The notes below the pieces were generated by a model. The model was not told the origin of the DNA. It did not search any database and saw nothing but the letters and a program-made list of their open reading frames with translations. Position numbers and translations under genes: made by a program. From Paraburkholderia fungorum (lineage in GTDB: Bacteria > Pseudomonadota > Gammaproteobacteria > Burkholderiales > Burkholderiaceae): DNA of 64,000 bases. The DNA is taken from contig NZ_CADFGE010000004.1 of NCBI RefSeq assembly GCF_902833645.1, positions 62,001 to 126,000 of the forward strand. The letters run 5' to 3'. Positions 1 to 8,919 of this stretch are shown here, one piece after another (position 1 is the stretch's first letter; each line of letters begins with the position of its first letter).

Positions 1-495
1 CTGATCGTGTTCGCCTGCGTGATGGAAGGCCTGTTCTTCTACGTCGGCTTTACGCAAATCCTGGCGCTTGGCCGTCAGAACAAGATGACCGGCGCGGCGG
101 AACAGTACCAGTACATCCTGCGCGACGAGTCGATGCACTGCAATTTCGGCATCGACCTGATCAACCAGATCAAACTCGAAAACCCGCAACTCTGGACGGC
201 TGAGTTCCGCGCGGACATCCGCGAGATCTTCCAGCAAGCGGTCGAACTTGAGTATCGTTACGCGGAAGACACGATGCCGCGCGGCGTGCTCGGCCTCAAT
301 GCGTCGATGTTCAAGAGCTATCTGCGCTTCATCTGCAACCGCCGTTGCCAGCAGATCGGTCTCGATCCGCTGTACCCGAACGAGGAAAACCCGTTCCCGT
401 GGATGAGCGAGATGATCGACCTGAAGAAGGAACGCAACTTCTTCGAGACGCGAGTGATCGAATATCAGACTGGCGGCGCGTTGACCTGGGAGTGA
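1..495 (+). CDS. nrdB: Ribonucleoside-diphosphate reductase beta subunit, C-terminal part
   Basis: This is the 3' portion of the class I ribonucleotide reductase small subunit, which carries the di-iron/tyrosyl-radical centre used with NrdA to make deoxyribonucleotides in the cytoplasm. The frame is open from base 1, so the true start lies upstream; about 164 residues are visible. The stretch DESMHCNFG holds a Glu and a His typical of the C-terminal iron-ligand helix, and the run before it ([10 protein letters not shown]) is the usual helix leading to it. The gene ends with TGA and is followed by 440 bp without a convincing gene. The family assignment is firm. nrdA is presumably upstream, outside the window. 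Confidence 0.93.
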   Translation: MIVFACVMEGLFFYVGFTQILALGRQNKMTGAAEQYQYILRDESMHCNFGIDLINQIKLENPQLWTAEFRADIREIFQQAVELEYRYAEDTMPRGVLGLNASMFKSYLRFICNRRCQQIGLDPLYPNEENPFPWMSEMIDLKKERNFFETRVIEYQTGGALTWE

Positions 496-935
496 TCCGG
501 GTCCGAGTCGCAGATGCATTTCATTTTGGGGATGCCGGCAGGCTTCGGCCGCGGCAATTTAGTTAGGAGCAGAACCGCCTGATGCAAATCGTGCCCGGTG
601 CGCCGCGTGCCTTCGCGGCCCACAAACATGGCTGGCACTTTGCGAACCCTTCAGTGGGATGGGCAAACTTCCCCCCGGAAAAAGCCGCTGGCGTTCGCGC
701 CGGCGGCCCGATCAAGCAATTGCCGATGCTGATATCCAGCATCGACCAGATCTGGCGCGCGGTGCCCATTGGCACCGCGCGCCTTACCGCATTCATTAGC
801 GTAAGCGCGCGGCACCTGCGTACGCCGATGAATAGCCCGCTTCGTAGCGCGCGCCCTGAGAAGCGTCCGCGGGAAACGGGTTTTGACGAAGGGTGTAGTT
901 TGAACTGACTCTCATCTGAAAACCTGAAGGAGAAA
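496..935. other. Intergenic stretch with two consecutive hairpins
   Basis: I see no gene supported by family resemblance here. The stretch holds two adjacent perfect inverted repeats: a 7-bp stem at 725-731/737-743 (GATGCTG/CAGCATC) and a 13-bp stem at 754-766/771-783 with a CATT loop. Neither is followed by a T-tract on either strand, so a classical terminator is not supported. They could be a processing or attenuation structure in the leader of the H1-like gene, or the 3' end of the nrd transcript. The last bases hold the ribosome-binding site of the next gene. Confidence 0.5.
754..783. repeat. Perfect 13-bp GC hairpin
   Basis: GGCGCGCGGTGCC at 754-766 pairs perfectly with 771-783 across a CATT loop. 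There is no T-run on either side. It lies about 150 bases before the H1-like gene and about 260 bases after nrdB. Its role is unknown; an RNA structure is more likely than a protein-binding site because of the long perfect stem. Confidence 0.6.
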
Positions 936-1556
936 ATGATGGCAACTGCAAAGAAAGCGGCAGCTAAGAAACCCGCAGCCAAGAAGGCTGCACCGGCCAA
1001 GAAGGCTGCTCCGGCGAAAAAAGTCGCTGCAAAGAAAGTCGCAGTGAAGAAGGTTGCAGCGAAGAAGGCAGCACCGGCTAAGAAGGTTGCAGCGAAGAAA
1101 GCTGCTCCGGCCAAGAAGGTTGCAGCCAAGAAAGTCGCCGTGAAGAAGGTTGCAGCGAAGAAGGCGCCGGCCAAGAAGGCAGCACCGGCGAAGAAAGCTG
1201 CAGTGAAGAAGGTTGCAGCGAAGAAGGCAGCACCGGCGAAGAAGGCCGCAGCAAAGAAAGCAGCACCGGCTAAGAAGGCTGCTGCGAAGAAGGCTGCGCC
1301 TGCGAAAAAGGCTGCTGCCAAGAAAGCTGCGCCTGCGAAGAAGGCTGCTGCCAAAAAGGCTGCGCCTGCCAAGAAGGCTGCCGCGAAGAAGGCCGCTGCT
1401 CCTGCCAAGAAGGCTGCGCCTGCGAAGAAGGCTGTCGCCAAGAAGGCGGCTCCTGCACCCGCTGCGACTTCTGTCTCGAGCGCACCGGCAGCAACGGTGA
1501 AGACCGCGCTGAACCCGGCAGCGGCATGGCCGTTCCCGACGGGCAGCCGTCCGTAA
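936..1556 (+). CDS. Histone H1-like lysine/alanine/proline-rich nucleoprotein
   Basis: A 206-residue, extremely basic, low-complexity protein, related in composition to the C-terminal domain of eukaryotic H1 and to bacterial HctB/AlgP-like proteins. Such proteins bind and condense DNA with little sequence preference. Almost the whole chain to about residue 170 is a degenerate repeat of AAPAKKA/AAKKVA units; a short Ala/Pro/Ser-rich, Lys-poor tail follows (about 170-206). No globular domain is visible. AAGGAG at 927-932 lies 3 nt from the first ATG (936) and 6 nt from a second in-frame ATG (939), so initiation at 939 is equally plausible. A terminator follows at 1654. The repeated DNA makes copy-number change by slippage likely. 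Family confidence is high, but the exact cellular role is not established from sequence. Confidence 0.88.
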   Translation: MMATAKKAAAKKPAAKKAAPAKKAAPAKKVAAKKVAVKKVAAKKAAPAKKVAAKKAAPAKKVAAKKVAVKKVAAKKAPAKKAAPAKKAAVKKVAAKKAAPAKKAAAKKAAPAKKAAAKKAAPAKKAAAKKAAPAKKAAAKKAAPAKKAAAKKAAAPAKKAAPAKKAVAKKAAPAPAATSVSSAPAATVKTALNPAAAWPFPTGSRP

Positions 1557-1630
1557 TCTGGACGACAAGCGGAAGAAGTACTTCGACACGCCGTACCTGT
1601 GTCGATGATCGAGTAGCGCTTAAGTAGCAT

Positions 1631-1649
1631 GACCGAGCGCTACTCGGTC
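1631..1649. repeat. Short inverted repeat before the H1-like terminator
   Basis: GACCGAG (1631-1637) and CTCGGTC (1643-1649) form a perfect 7-bp stem with a 5-nt loop just upstream of the T-tract hairpin. It may extend the terminator structure. Confidence 0.4.
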
Positions 1650-1653
1650 AGGG

Positions 1654-1689
1654 TCCCGTTGCCGGGTTTCTGGCGACGGGATTTTTTTT
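1654..1689 (+). terminator. Rho-independent terminator of the H1-like gene
   Basis: A stem of CCCGTTGCC pairing with GGCGACGGG (one G-T wobble) is followed by ATTTTTTTT. It lies about 100 bases after the H1-like stop codon and points along the plus strand. Confidence 0.8.
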
Positions 1690-1821
1690 GCCCTGGCGAA
1701 CGCGCCCGCTACCAGAAACGCTTTAAAACCGGCAGGCGAAAAAAAACGCATGCACAGGGGAGGGCATGCGTTTGAGGTCGTCGCGGAAGCGCGTGAAGCG
1801 CGACCGCACGAGAGGGGAAAC

Positions 1822-2298
1822 CTAGTGTGTGACGCGCGTGACGCCGCCGCTGGAGAGCAGCCGGACGCGGTCGCCGGCGCGGAAGATCTCGCCGGTGGCG
1901 CTTTGCGTGATTGCGCGCATGTCGCCGTTATCGAGTCGCACGGTGATCTCGAGGCCGTCGTGCACCGCGACGCCGTTCTCGACCGCATTGCCTGCCACCG
2001 CACCGGCCAGGCCGCCGATGATGCCGGTCACGATCGAGCCGCGGCCGCCGCCGATCGCGCTGCCGGCTACCGCGCCCAGTGCGCCGCCGCCGATCGCGCC
2101 CAGGCCGCTCGGCTGGCCGTTGTTCGAACTGATCTTCACTGCGCGCACGCTGTCGACCGTGCCCATGCGAACCGTTTCTTCCCGCTGTGCCTGCGATGCC
2201 GTGTAGACGTCGGCGGAACTGCTGTTGTATGCACACCCCGACATGGCCAGCGAACCGGCGATCAAGGCGGCCACGACCAGGCGACTCGTTGTTCTCAT
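1822..2298 (-). CDS. Glycine-zipper outer-membrane lipoprotein (SlyB/17-kDa antigen type)
   Basis: A 158-residue predicted lipoprotein. The N-terminus has a basic start, a hydrophobic stretch and a lipobox LAMSGC ending at Cys22, so signal peptidase II processing and lipidation are expected. Residues about 65-110 are a glycine-zipper (GGGALGAVAGSAIGGG and similar), the two-transmembrane Gly-zipper seen in SlyB/OsmB and Rickettsia 17-kDa antigen families. The C-terminal 45 residues form a small beta-rich domain that in SlyB-like proteins follows the zipper. The gene is 25 bases downstream of a PfkB-family kinase in the same direction. The function is probably envelope integrity, inferred from the family only. 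Confidence 0.85.
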   Translation of the reverse strand: MRTTSRLVVAALIAGSLAMSGCAYNSSSADVYTASQAQREETVRMGTVDSVRAVKISSNNGQPSGLGAIGGGALGAVAGSAIGGGRGSIVTGIIGGLAGAVAGNAVENGVAVHDGLEITVRLDNGDMRAITQSATGEIFRAGDRVRLLSSGGVTRVTH

Positions 2299-2323
2299 TC
2301 CCTAACTCCAATAGCTTGCGGTA

Positions 2324-3262
2324 TTACGGCAGGTCGTATGCGAACGCCTGCTTGAACCGTTCGTTGATCTCCGCCCGGCTGGGCGCGTAGTTTTGCGGGC
2401 CCTGGTGTTCGATCTTCAGCGCGCCCATCAGGCTCGCCAGGCGCCCCGTGGTCGCCCAGCCCAGCTTGTTCTCGATGCCGTACAACAAGCCGCCGCGGAA
2501 CGCGTCGCCGCAGCCCGTGGGATCGAGCACCTGCTGTGCCTTGACCGCCGGAATCTCTTCGATCCCGCCGGCGTGATGAATTCGTGCGCCTTGCTCGCCG
2601 AGCGTGATGATCAGCGCCTCGACCTTGCCGGCGATTTCCTCGATCGACCAACCCGTTTTGTTGCTCACCAGTTTGGCTTCGTAATCGTTGACAGCTACGT
2701 AAGTAGCAAGTTCAATCATGCGGCGCAGCGACTCGCCGTTGAACAGCGGCAAACCTTGGCCCGGATCGAAGATAAACGGCACGCCGGCCGCTGCCAGATG
2801 CTCGGAATGCTGGATCATGGCGTCGTAACCGTCCGGCCCGACGATGCCCAGCGTGATGCCTTTCGCTTCGTCGGCGCGGTTCAGATGCGCCTGCATCATT
2901 GCGCCCGGATGGAACGCGGCAATCTGATTGTTTTCCAGATCGGTGGTGATCATCGCCTGGGCCGAATAGGTATCCGGCACCACCAGCACGTTCTCCGTCG
3001 ACAGGCCGAGTTGCGCGAAACGGTCCATGTAGCGCTGCGCGTCGATCGCGCCGAGCGCGCCCATGATGCGCGCATTGCCGCCCAGCAGATGCAGCGAGTA
3101 GGCAATGTTGCCCGCGCAGCCGCCGAATTCACGGCGCATCGTCGGCACAAGGAAGCTCACATTCAGGATGTGAACCTGCTCCGGCAGGATGTGCTCCCGA
3201 AAGCGGCCTTCGAAGGTCATGATGTTGTCGTAGGCGAGCGAACCGCAAATCAGCGTAGCCAA
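2324..3262 (-). CDS. PfkB/ribokinase-family carbohydrate kinase (adenosine kinase-like)
   Basis: A 312-residue member of the PfkB family of ATP-dependent sugar and nucleoside kinases. The N-terminal half carries the GG-containing substrate region (FGGCAGNIAYSLHLLGG, near residues 46-62). The C-terminal signature DPTGCGDAFRGG spans 247-258, and Asp253 is the expected catalytic base with the anion hole around it. Proteins of this type in Burkholderiales are often labelled adenosine kinase; the substrate cannot be settled from sequence alone. The neighbours are tpx upstream and the glycine-zipper lipoprotein downstream, which give no functional clue. Confidence 0.85.
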   Translation of the reverse strand: MATLICGSLAYDNIMTFEGRFREHILPEQVHILNVSFLVPTMRREFGGCAGNIAYSLHLLGGNARIMGALGAIDAQRYMDRFAQLGLSTENVLVVPDTYSAQAMITTDLENNQIAAFHPGAMMQAHLNRADEAKGITLGIVGPDGYDAMIQHSEHLAAAGVPFIFDPGQGLPLFNGESLRRMIELATYVAVNDYEAKLVSNKTGWSIEEIAGKVEALIITLGEQGARIHHAGGIEEIPAVKAQQVLDPTGCGDAFRGGLLYGIENKLGWATTGRLASLMGALKIEHQGPQNYAPSRAEINERFKQAFAYDLP

Positions 3263-3357
3263 GGTGAGCGTCCTGTAAAAATCGATAAAGAAAATGGGCG
3301 CGACGACGTGACAGCGCCGCGCATGAAGCGCGGCGCCGGGGTTCGTGCGCGAAGGTC

Positions 3358-3858
3358 TTACTTCAGCGCGGCGAGTGCTGCGTCGTAGTTCGGTTCGTTC
3401 TTGATTTCGCTGACCAGTTCGGCGTGCACGACCTTGTCGTTCTCGTCGAGGACCACCACGGCGCGTGCCGTCAGACCCGTCAGCGGGCCGCTCGTCACGT
3501 CGACGCCATAGGCTTGCGCGAACTCATGGCCGCGGAACGTGGAAGCCGTCACGACGTTCTCGATGCCTTCAGTCGTGCAGAAGCGCGATGCGGCGAACGG
3601 CAGGTCGCCCGACACGACGATCACGGCCGTGTTGCTCAGCTTGGCCGCGGCTTCGTTGAACTTGCGGGTCGACGTGGCGCAAGTCGGCGTGTCGAGGCTC
3701 GGAACGATGTTCAGCACCTTGCGCTTGCCGGCGAAGTCGGCCAGCGACAGCGGCTTCAGATCCTTGCCCACGAGCGAGAAGGCGGGGGCATTCTGGCCCA
3801 CGGTCGGGAACGTGCCGGCTACTTCGATCGGGTTGCCACCCAGCGTTACTTGACTCAT
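3358..3858 (-). CDS. tpx: Thiol peroxidase (Tpx, atypical 2-Cys peroxiredoxin)
   Basis: A 166-residue peroxiredoxin that reduces hydrogen peroxide and alkyl hydroperoxides with electrons from thioredoxin. The peroxidatic Cys60 lies in [12 protein letters not shown], and the resolving Cys94 is in the SRFC motif, the spacing expected for Tpx. Length and start ([10 protein letters not shown]) match the family. It lies 95 bases upstream of the PfkB-family kinase gene and 73 bases after the DUF3426 gene, all on the minus strand. Confidence 0.95.
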   Translation of the reverse strand: MSQVTLGGNPIEVAGTFPTVGQNAPAFSLVGKDLKPLSLADFAGKRKVLNIVPSLDTPTCATSTRKFNEAAAKLSNTAVIVVSGDLPFAASRFCTTEGIENVVTASTFRGHEFAQAYGVDVTSGPLTGLTARAVVVLDENDKVVHAELVSEIKNEPNYDAALAALK

Positions 3859-3931
3859 GTTGTTGTGCTCCGAAAATTCGTCAGTGATGACGGTGAATAC
3901 GCCCGGTCAGTGCCGGGCGCGCGAGGTTGCG

Positions 3932-5278
3932 TTACGGATAAAAAATCTGCACGCGGAAATTGGATGCGACCGCATTGCCCGTGTCGAGGTGCACGATCAT
4001 GGTCTGAGTCGTATGCGCCGGCAGGCCGGCTGCGATCGGCGTGCCCGGCGGGACGTAGTCTTGCGGCCACAGTACGCGGCGCACGGCGACATTGTTCTGG
4101 TCATCGAGCAGCGTGAGTTCGATGGCCGGATAGGCCAGCGCAATACTGAAGCGGTTGCGCAACGGCATCTTCAGTTCGAGCTTGTGGGGGCCGTCGATCT
4201 GACGCAGATCGGACGGCTCGACCAGCAAACCGTCGATGTCGTGCGGCGGCGTGAGCTGGCAGCCGAGTTGCGCGCAGGCCTTTGCATACAGCACCTGTGA
4301 GCGCGGCAAGAAGACCTGAACGGCTTCGCGCTGCCACCAGGCGAGTTGCGCGAGCAGCGCGATGGCCAGCAGCGCCGCGACCACCGAGCCGAAGACGATC
4401 CAGCCGAGGCGGCGCGGTTCGGGCGCGCGCGTTTCACGCACTACCGGGAAGGGATCGACGCCGTCGTCATTTACCGGCTGGACCGAGAAGGGTTCGCCGC
4501 TCGATCCGAATGCGGCTGTGCCGGGGCCATCCGTGCCGGCAGTACCCAAGCCGGCTGCCGCGGCTGAACCAGCGGGGGCGCCTGAGCCTGCGGCTGAACC
4601 TAAGCCGGCCCCACCTAAGCCGGCCGCACCGAAATGCGGCTCGTTGTCGGGAATCCCATGCAAGCCGGCCGGCTCGTTCAGAACCGGTTCGTCAGCATCC
4701 CCAGGATATTCGGAAGGGCGTTCGGTCTTGTGCCAGACCCGCGGCGCCGCCTCAACAGACGGGTTGGCCGCATGAGCGAAAGGCTCGGCCGGGACATCGG
4801 CGGGCACCTGTTCCGTGTAAGCGGAGGCTTCGCCGGGCGTCTGCCCGAGCGTAGGTTCGTTGTCGGCGGGAATCGGCGCGGTGAAGGCGCTCGCCGGCAA
4901 TTCCGGCTCGGTAGCATGACGCGGCGTGACCGCGACGCCAGCCCCGGTGGAGACCGGCGAAAGAGGCAGATTGCGGGCGTTGTGAAGCAGGCGATTGTCG
5001 ATCGTGGCGTCGGCGACCGGCGCCCACGGATCCCATGCTTCGGCGCTGAAATCGGGTTCCTTCGGGCGCACGCCGGACAAAGCCTCGATCGCCGCGGCGG
5101 CGGCAACCGGCCTGGCGGTGGAGAAGTCGCCGCCCTCGTTCAGTTCGAACAGGCTGCTCGAGGCGTCGAATGCTTCATTGCAATGCCCGCAGCGCACAAG
5201 ACCGCGGCGCAGCGCGAGCTGCGCCGGTTGCAGGCGGAAGACGGTTTCGCAGAAGGGGCAACGCGTTGCCAGGAGCAT
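3932..5278 (-). CDS. Zinc-ribbon, single-pass membrane protein (DUF3426, MJ0042-type finger)
   Basis: A 448-residue protein with three parts. The N-terminus holds a four-cysteine zinc ribbon (Cys7, Cys10, Cys30, Cys33), the MJ0042 finger. Residues about 50-285 are low complexity, rich in Ala, Pro and Gly, with a tandem Gly/Ala patch around 215-255. A transmembrane helix follows near 294-315, then a C-terminal globular DUF3426 domain of about 130 residues. The layout predicts a cytoplasmic zinc ribbon and linker with the C-terminal domain in the periplasm. Its role is unknown. It lies 48 bases downstream of prmA on the same strand, a pairing I recall as common in Burkholderiales. Confidence 0.82.
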   Translation of the reverse strand: MLLATRCPFCETVFRLQPAQLALRRGLVRCGHCNEAFDASSSLFELNEGGDFSTARPVAAAAAIEALSGVRPKEPDFSAEAWDPWAPVADATIDNRLLHNARNLPLSPVSTGAGVAVTPRHATEPELPASAFTAPIPADNEPTLGQTPGEASAYTEQVPADVPAEPFAHAANPSVEAAPRVWHKTERPSEYPGDADEPVLNEPAGLHGIPDNEPHFGAAGLGGAGLGSAAGSGAPAGSAAAAGLGTAGTDGPGTAAFGSSGEPFSVQPVNDDGVDPFPVVRETRAPEPRRLGWIVFGSVVAALLAIALLAQLAWWQREAVQVFLPRSQVLYAKACAQLGCQLTPPHDIDGLLVEPSDLRQIDGPHKLELKMPLRNRFSIALAYPAIELTLLDDQNNVAVRRVLWPQDYVPPGTPIAAGLPAHTTQTMIVHLDTGNAVASNFRVQIFYP

Positions 5279-5326
5279 ATTGAGCCGGTAAGCCGAAAGG
5301 CCGTTGGTTGGGCAATACGCCTTATT

Positions 5327-6229
5327 CTAATGGCTTTCGCGGCGGGTTCCCGTCAGACATACCCAACCTTCGTGTTCGCGCCATATGCCGATGTCGATCC
5401 ATCGTGCGTAGACCTGCGCCACTTCGTCCGCCTGGCGCGCCAGGATGCCTGACAGCGCGATCCGGCCGCCCGACTTGACCTTCGACGACAGCATCGAGGC
5501 CATCAGCTTGAGCGGATTGGACAGAATATTGGCGACCACGATATCGAATTCGCCGGTGGGGCAGGCGTCGGGCAAACCGTAGGTGACTTCCGCCCGGTTG
5601 CGCTCGCTGTTGTGGCGTGCCGATTCGACCGCCTGCGGGTCGATATCGATGCCGTACACCGGGTTGGCGCCGCACTTTTTGGCGAGGATCGCGAGGATGC
5701 CGGAGCCGCAGCCGTAGTCGAGCACGGATTGCTCCGCTTTGACCGATTGCTCCAGCCATTCCATGCACAGACGCGTGGTGGGATGGCTGCCGGTTCCGAA
5801 CGCAAGGCCCGGATCGAGTTCCAGCACGAGGGCGTCGGGGTCCGGTGCATCGTGCCATGAGGGCACGACCCAGATGCGCTCGCCGATGGGAATCGGGTCG
5901 AATTGCGATTGCGTGAGCCGCACCCAATCCTGGTCCTCGACTTCACGCACGGTAAACGAGGGGGCGGTTTCCAGACCCACTTCATTGGCCGCGGCGGTGA
6001 GCAGCACGGCCGGTTCGTGTTCCGGCGCGAGCAGGGCGATCACCCGCGAACGCTGCCACGCCGTGCGATCCGGCGTGAGACCGGGCTCGCCGAACAGCGG
6101 CTGCTCGTCGGGCGTGTCGGCGTCCGCATCTTCAACCGATACGGACAGCGCGCCCAACTCGAGCAGCGCGTCGGAGAACTCCTCCGCGTGCTCGCGTGCC
6201 AGCTCGGCGATCAGTTCCCGGTAGCTCAT
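5327..6229 (-). CDS. prmA: Ribosomal protein L11 methyltransferase
   Basis: A 300-residue SAM-dependent methyltransferase that trimethylates ribosomal protein L11. The segment [12 protein letters not shown] (141-152) and the SAM-binding loop [12 protein letters not shown] (169-180) are the family signatures; NILSNPL near residue 235 corresponds to the conserved NPPY-like post-motif. The N-terminal ~100 residues are the L11-recognition domain. The start is only 3 bases after the accC stop, implying cotranscription with accBC. Confidence 0.95.
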   Translation of the reverse strand: MSYRELIAELAREHAEEFSDALLELGALSVSVEDADADTPDEQPLFGEPGLTPDRTAWQRSRVIALLAPEHEPAVLLTAAANEVGLETAPSFTVREVEDQDWVRLTQSQFDPIPIGERIWVVPSWHDAPDPDALVLELDPGLAFGTGSHPTTRLCMEWLEQSVKAEQSVLDYGCGSGILAILAKKCGANPVYGIDIDPQAVESARHNSERNRAEVTYGLPDACPTGEFDIVVANILSNPLKLMASMLSSKVKSGGRIALSGILARQADEVAQVYARWIDIGIWREHEGWVCLTGTRRESH

Positions 6230-6232
6230 GAC

Positions 6233-7600
6233 TTACGCTTCTTCCGGCGCGGCCTGCTGCTTCGCGGCCAACCGGTTTTCGAGGTAATGAATGCTGGTGC
6301 CGCCTTCGACGAACTTCGCGTCCAGCATCAGCTCGCGGTGCAGCGGGATGTTGGTCTGAATGCCTTCCACCACCATTTCCGACAGCGCGATGCGCATCCG
6401 CTTGATCGCCTGCTCGCGCGTCGCGCCGTAAGCGATCAGCTTGCCGATCATGGAATCATAGTTCGGCGGCACGAAATAGCCATTGTAGGCGTGCGAATCG
6501 ACGCGAATGCCGGGGCCGCCCGGCATATGCCACGACGTCAACCGGCCCGGCGACGGAATGAACTTGAACGGATCTTCCGCGTTGATCCGGCATTCGATCG
6601 CATGGCCCTTGAACACGATGTCGCGCTGACGGAAGGCGAGCTTCTCGCCCGCCGCGATGCGGATCTGTTCCTGCACGATGTCGACGCCGGTGATCAGCTC
6701 GGTCACCGGATGCTCGACCTGCACGCGCGTGTTCATTTCGATGAAATAGAACTCGCCGTTTTCGTACAGGAATTCGAACGTGCCCGCGCCGAGGTAGCCC
6801 ATCTTCTTGCAGGCGTCCGCGCAGCGATCGCCGATACGGTCGATCAGGCGGCGCGCGATGCCCGGCGCCGGCGCTTCTTCGATCACTTTCTGGTGGCGGC
6901 GCTGCATCGAGCAATCGCGCTCGCCCAGCCAGACCGCGTTCTTGAACGAATCGGCCAGCACCTGAATTTCGATGTGCCGCGGGTTCTCCAGGAATTTCTC
7001 CATGTAGACCTGCGGATTGCCGAAGGCACGGCCGGCTTCTTCGCGGGTCATATTGACCGCGTTGACCAGCGCCGCTTCCGTATGCACCACGCGCATGCCG
7101 CGGCCACCGCCGCCGCCGGCGGCCTTGATGATGACCGGGTAGCCGACCTGGCGGGCAATTTTCACGATCTCTTTCGGATCTTCCGGCAACGCGCCTTCGG
7201 AACCCGGCACGCAGGGCACGCCGGTTTTGATCATGGTCTGCTTGGCCGTGACCTTGTCGCCCATCATCCGGATGGTTTCCGGGCGTGGGCCGATGAAGGT
7301 GAAGCCGGACTGCTCGACGCGCTCGGCGAAGTCGGCGTTTTCCGACAGGAAGCCGTAGCCCGGATGGATCGCTTCGGCGTCCGTCACTTCTGCCGCGCTG
7401 ATCAGCGCCGGCATGTTCAGGTAGCTCAGATTCGAAGGTGCCGGGCCGATACAGACGGCCTCGTCGGCGAGCTTCACGTACTTGGCTTCCTTGTCGGCTT
7501 CCGAATAGACGACGACGGTCTTGACGCCAAGTTCGCGGCACGCGCGCTGAATACGGAGCGCGATCTCGCCACGATTGGCAATGAGGATTTTTTCAAACAT
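6233..7600 (-). CDS. accC: Acetyl-CoA carboxylase, biotin carboxylase subunit
   Basis: A 455-residue ATP-grasp enzyme that carboxylates the biotin on AccB, the first half-reaction of malonyl-CoA synthesis. It opens with the invariant [16 protein letters not shown], which is why I place the start at 7600. In-frame codons upstream (ATG at 7618, TTG at 7621) would add seven or eight residues foreign to the family. The Gly-rich ATP loop [11 protein letters not shown] lies at 160-170, and [14 protein letters not shown] carries the catalytic Glu/Asn/Arg cluster. accB lies upstream (130 bases) and prmA immediately downstream. Confidence 0.96.
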   Translation of the reverse strand: MFEKILIANRGEIALRIQRACRELGVKTVVVYSEADKEAKYVKLADEAVCIGPAPSNLSYLNMPALISAAEVTDAEAIHPGYGFLSENADFAERVEQSGFTFIGPRPETIRMMGDKVTAKQTMIKTGVPCVPGSEGALPEDPKEIVKIARQVGYPVIIKAAGGGGGRGMRVVHTEAALVNAVNMTREEAGRAFGNPQVYMEKFLENPRHIEIQVLADSFKNAVWLGERDCSMQRRHQKVIEEAPAPGIARRLIDRIGDRCADACKKMGYLGAGTFEFLYENGEFYFIEMNTRVQVEHPVTELITGVDIVQEQIRIAAGEKLAFRQRDIVFKGHAIECRINAEDPFKFIPSPGRLTSWHMPGGPGIRVDSHAYNGYFVPPNYDSMIGKLIAYGATREQAIKRMRIALSEMVVEGIQTNIPLHRELMLDAKFVEGGTSIHYLENRLAAKQQAAPEEA

Positions 7601-7665
7601 AGCGGGTTTTCGACTCATCAATAGGCGCCCGGTTGATCACAACACAGGCTGCCTCAGAGGATCGG

Positions 7666-7694
7666 CCGCGCGCCGCGGGAGGGCAGGCGCGCGG
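7666..7694. repeat. Hairpin between accB and accC
   Basis: CCGCGCGCC (7666-7674) pairs perfectly with GGCGCGCGG (7686-7694) across 11 nt. A second small element, GCGC-A7-GCGC, follows at 7701-7715. Together they fill the intercistronic gap of the accBC operon and could tune relative AccB and AccC output by processing or partial termination. That role is inference. Confidence 0.4.
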
Positions 7695-7729
7695 GCGGCA
7701 GGCGCAAAAAAAGCGCAACGCGTGCCGCG

Positions 7730-8200
7730 TTAGCCGACCACGAACAGCGGTTGGCCGTACTCGACCGCCTGGCCGTTGTCGACGAGGATTTCCTTGACCA
7801 CACCGGACTTGTCCGACTCGATTTCATTGAGCAGCTTCATCGCTTCGATGATGCAGATCGTCTGGCCTTCCTTGACCGTATCGCCCACCTGGACGAACGG
7901 CTCGGCGCCCGGCGACGGCGCACGGTAGAAGGTGCCGACCATCGGCGAGGTCACCACGTGGCCTTGCGGCGCGGCGGCGGCCGGCGTAGCGGGGGCGCCC
8001 GCTGCTGCAGCCGGCGCTTCGCCGGCCGGCATCGGCGCCGGCTGCGCATATTGCGGGGCATACGAAGCGGACGGTTGCACGTAAACCGGCGGCGCATTCT
8101 TGACGATGCGGACCTTGCCTTCGCCTTCGGTCACTTCGAGTTCGGAAATACCGGACTCCGAGACGAGGTCGATCAGAGTTTTCAGTTTACGTAGATCCAT
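7730..8200 (-). CDS. accB: Acetyl-CoA carboxylase biotin carboxyl carrier protein
   Basis: A 156-residue BCCP. It has an N-terminal dimerisation segment (1-40), an Ala/Pro-rich flexible linker (about 45-80) and a C-terminal biotinyl domain. The biotinylation motif EAMKL places the modified lysine at Lys122. The hammerhead thumb typical of AccB (around [13 protein letters not shown], 90-102) is present. It shuttles carboxybiotin between AccC and the carboxyltransferase. It lies downstream of aroQ on the minus strand (69 bases). Confidence 0.96.
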   Translation of the reverse strand: MDLRKLKTLIDLVSESGISELEVTEGEGKVRIVKNAPPVYVQPSASYAPQYAQPAPMPAGEAPAAAAGAPATPAAAAPQGHVVTSPMVGTFYRAPSPGAEPFVQVGDTVKEGQTICIIEAMKLLNEIESDKSGVVKEILVDNGQAVEYGQPLFVVG

Positions 8201-8269
8201 CAGGAAGCCCCTTTCAATGCGTAAAGTGCCGGCGCGTACGCAGCCGGCGCAAATTAGACGTGTTTGGAA

Positions 8270-8725
8270 TCAGCCGCGCGACGAACCGGCGGACAGCCGG
8301 TCGAGCGCGAATTCGAGCGCGTACATATAGCCCTTCCAGCCGAGGCCGCAAATCACGCCCTCTGCCTGGTCGGAGAAATACGAGTGATGCCGGAACGGTT
8401 CGCGGCGATGTACGTTCGACAGATGAATCTCGACGAACGGGATGCCGACCCCCGCCAGTGCGTCCCGAATGGCCACGCTGGTGTGCGTGTACGCGGCGGG
8501 ATTGATCAGTATGAAATCGGTTTCTTCAGTCCGTGCGGATTGGATGCGATCGACCAGCGCGCCTTCATGATTGCTCTGGAACGACGCGAGTTCGACACCG
8601 GCGTCTGCTGCGCGGTCCGCCAGCGCCTGATCGATCTGCGGCAACGTCACGCGGCCGTAGACCTCGGGTTCCCGGGTGCCGAGAAGGTTGAGGTTGGGGC
8701 CGTGCAGTACCAGCAGTCGCGTCAT
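8270..8725 (-). CDS. aroQ: 3-dehydroquinate dehydratase, type II
   Basis: A 151-residue type II dehydroquinase of the shikimate pathway (3-dehydroquinate to 3-dehydroshikimate). The N-terminal [18 protein letters not shown] carries the catalytic Tyr23 and the mobile-loop Arg. [17 protein letters not shown] and the [17 protein letters not shown] region (with the catalytic His) complete the active site. Size matches the dodecameric type II family. A 194-base gap to the TlpA-like gene upstream is long enough for its own promoter. Confidence 0.95.
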   Translation of the reverse strand: MTRLLVLHGPNLNLLGTREPEVYGRVTLPQIDQALADRAADAGVELASFQSNHEGALVDRIQSARTEETDFILINPAAYTHTSVAIRDALAGVGIPFVEIHLSNVHRREPFRHHSYFSDQAEGVICGLGWKGYMYALEFALDRLSAGSSRG

Positions 8726-8919
8726 GGTCGCTTCTTTTTCCGTGGAATTGGGCGCACTTTAGCGCTGATTAGAGAAACTTGTCTAGTTTCCCGCGCGTTC
8801 GAAACGCCGCCGGCGACCTTTCGCCGCTTCCCCGCACGCCCATCTTCTCTCAAATTCGGCCGATTTGCGCCTAATTTCGCGCCTTTTACCCCGATCTGAT
8901 CGTCAAAAGAATGTGAAAT

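Noticed and set aside
936..1450. Regular short repeats that could suggest a CRISPR array
   Set aside because: Repeats are in-frame coding units of about 21 bases without spacers of constant length.
563..1630. Minus-strand Ala/Phe/Leu-rich frame opposite the H1-like gene
   Set aside because: It is the reverse translation of the lysine/alanine repeat and only looks like a membrane protein because AAG repeats read as CTT.
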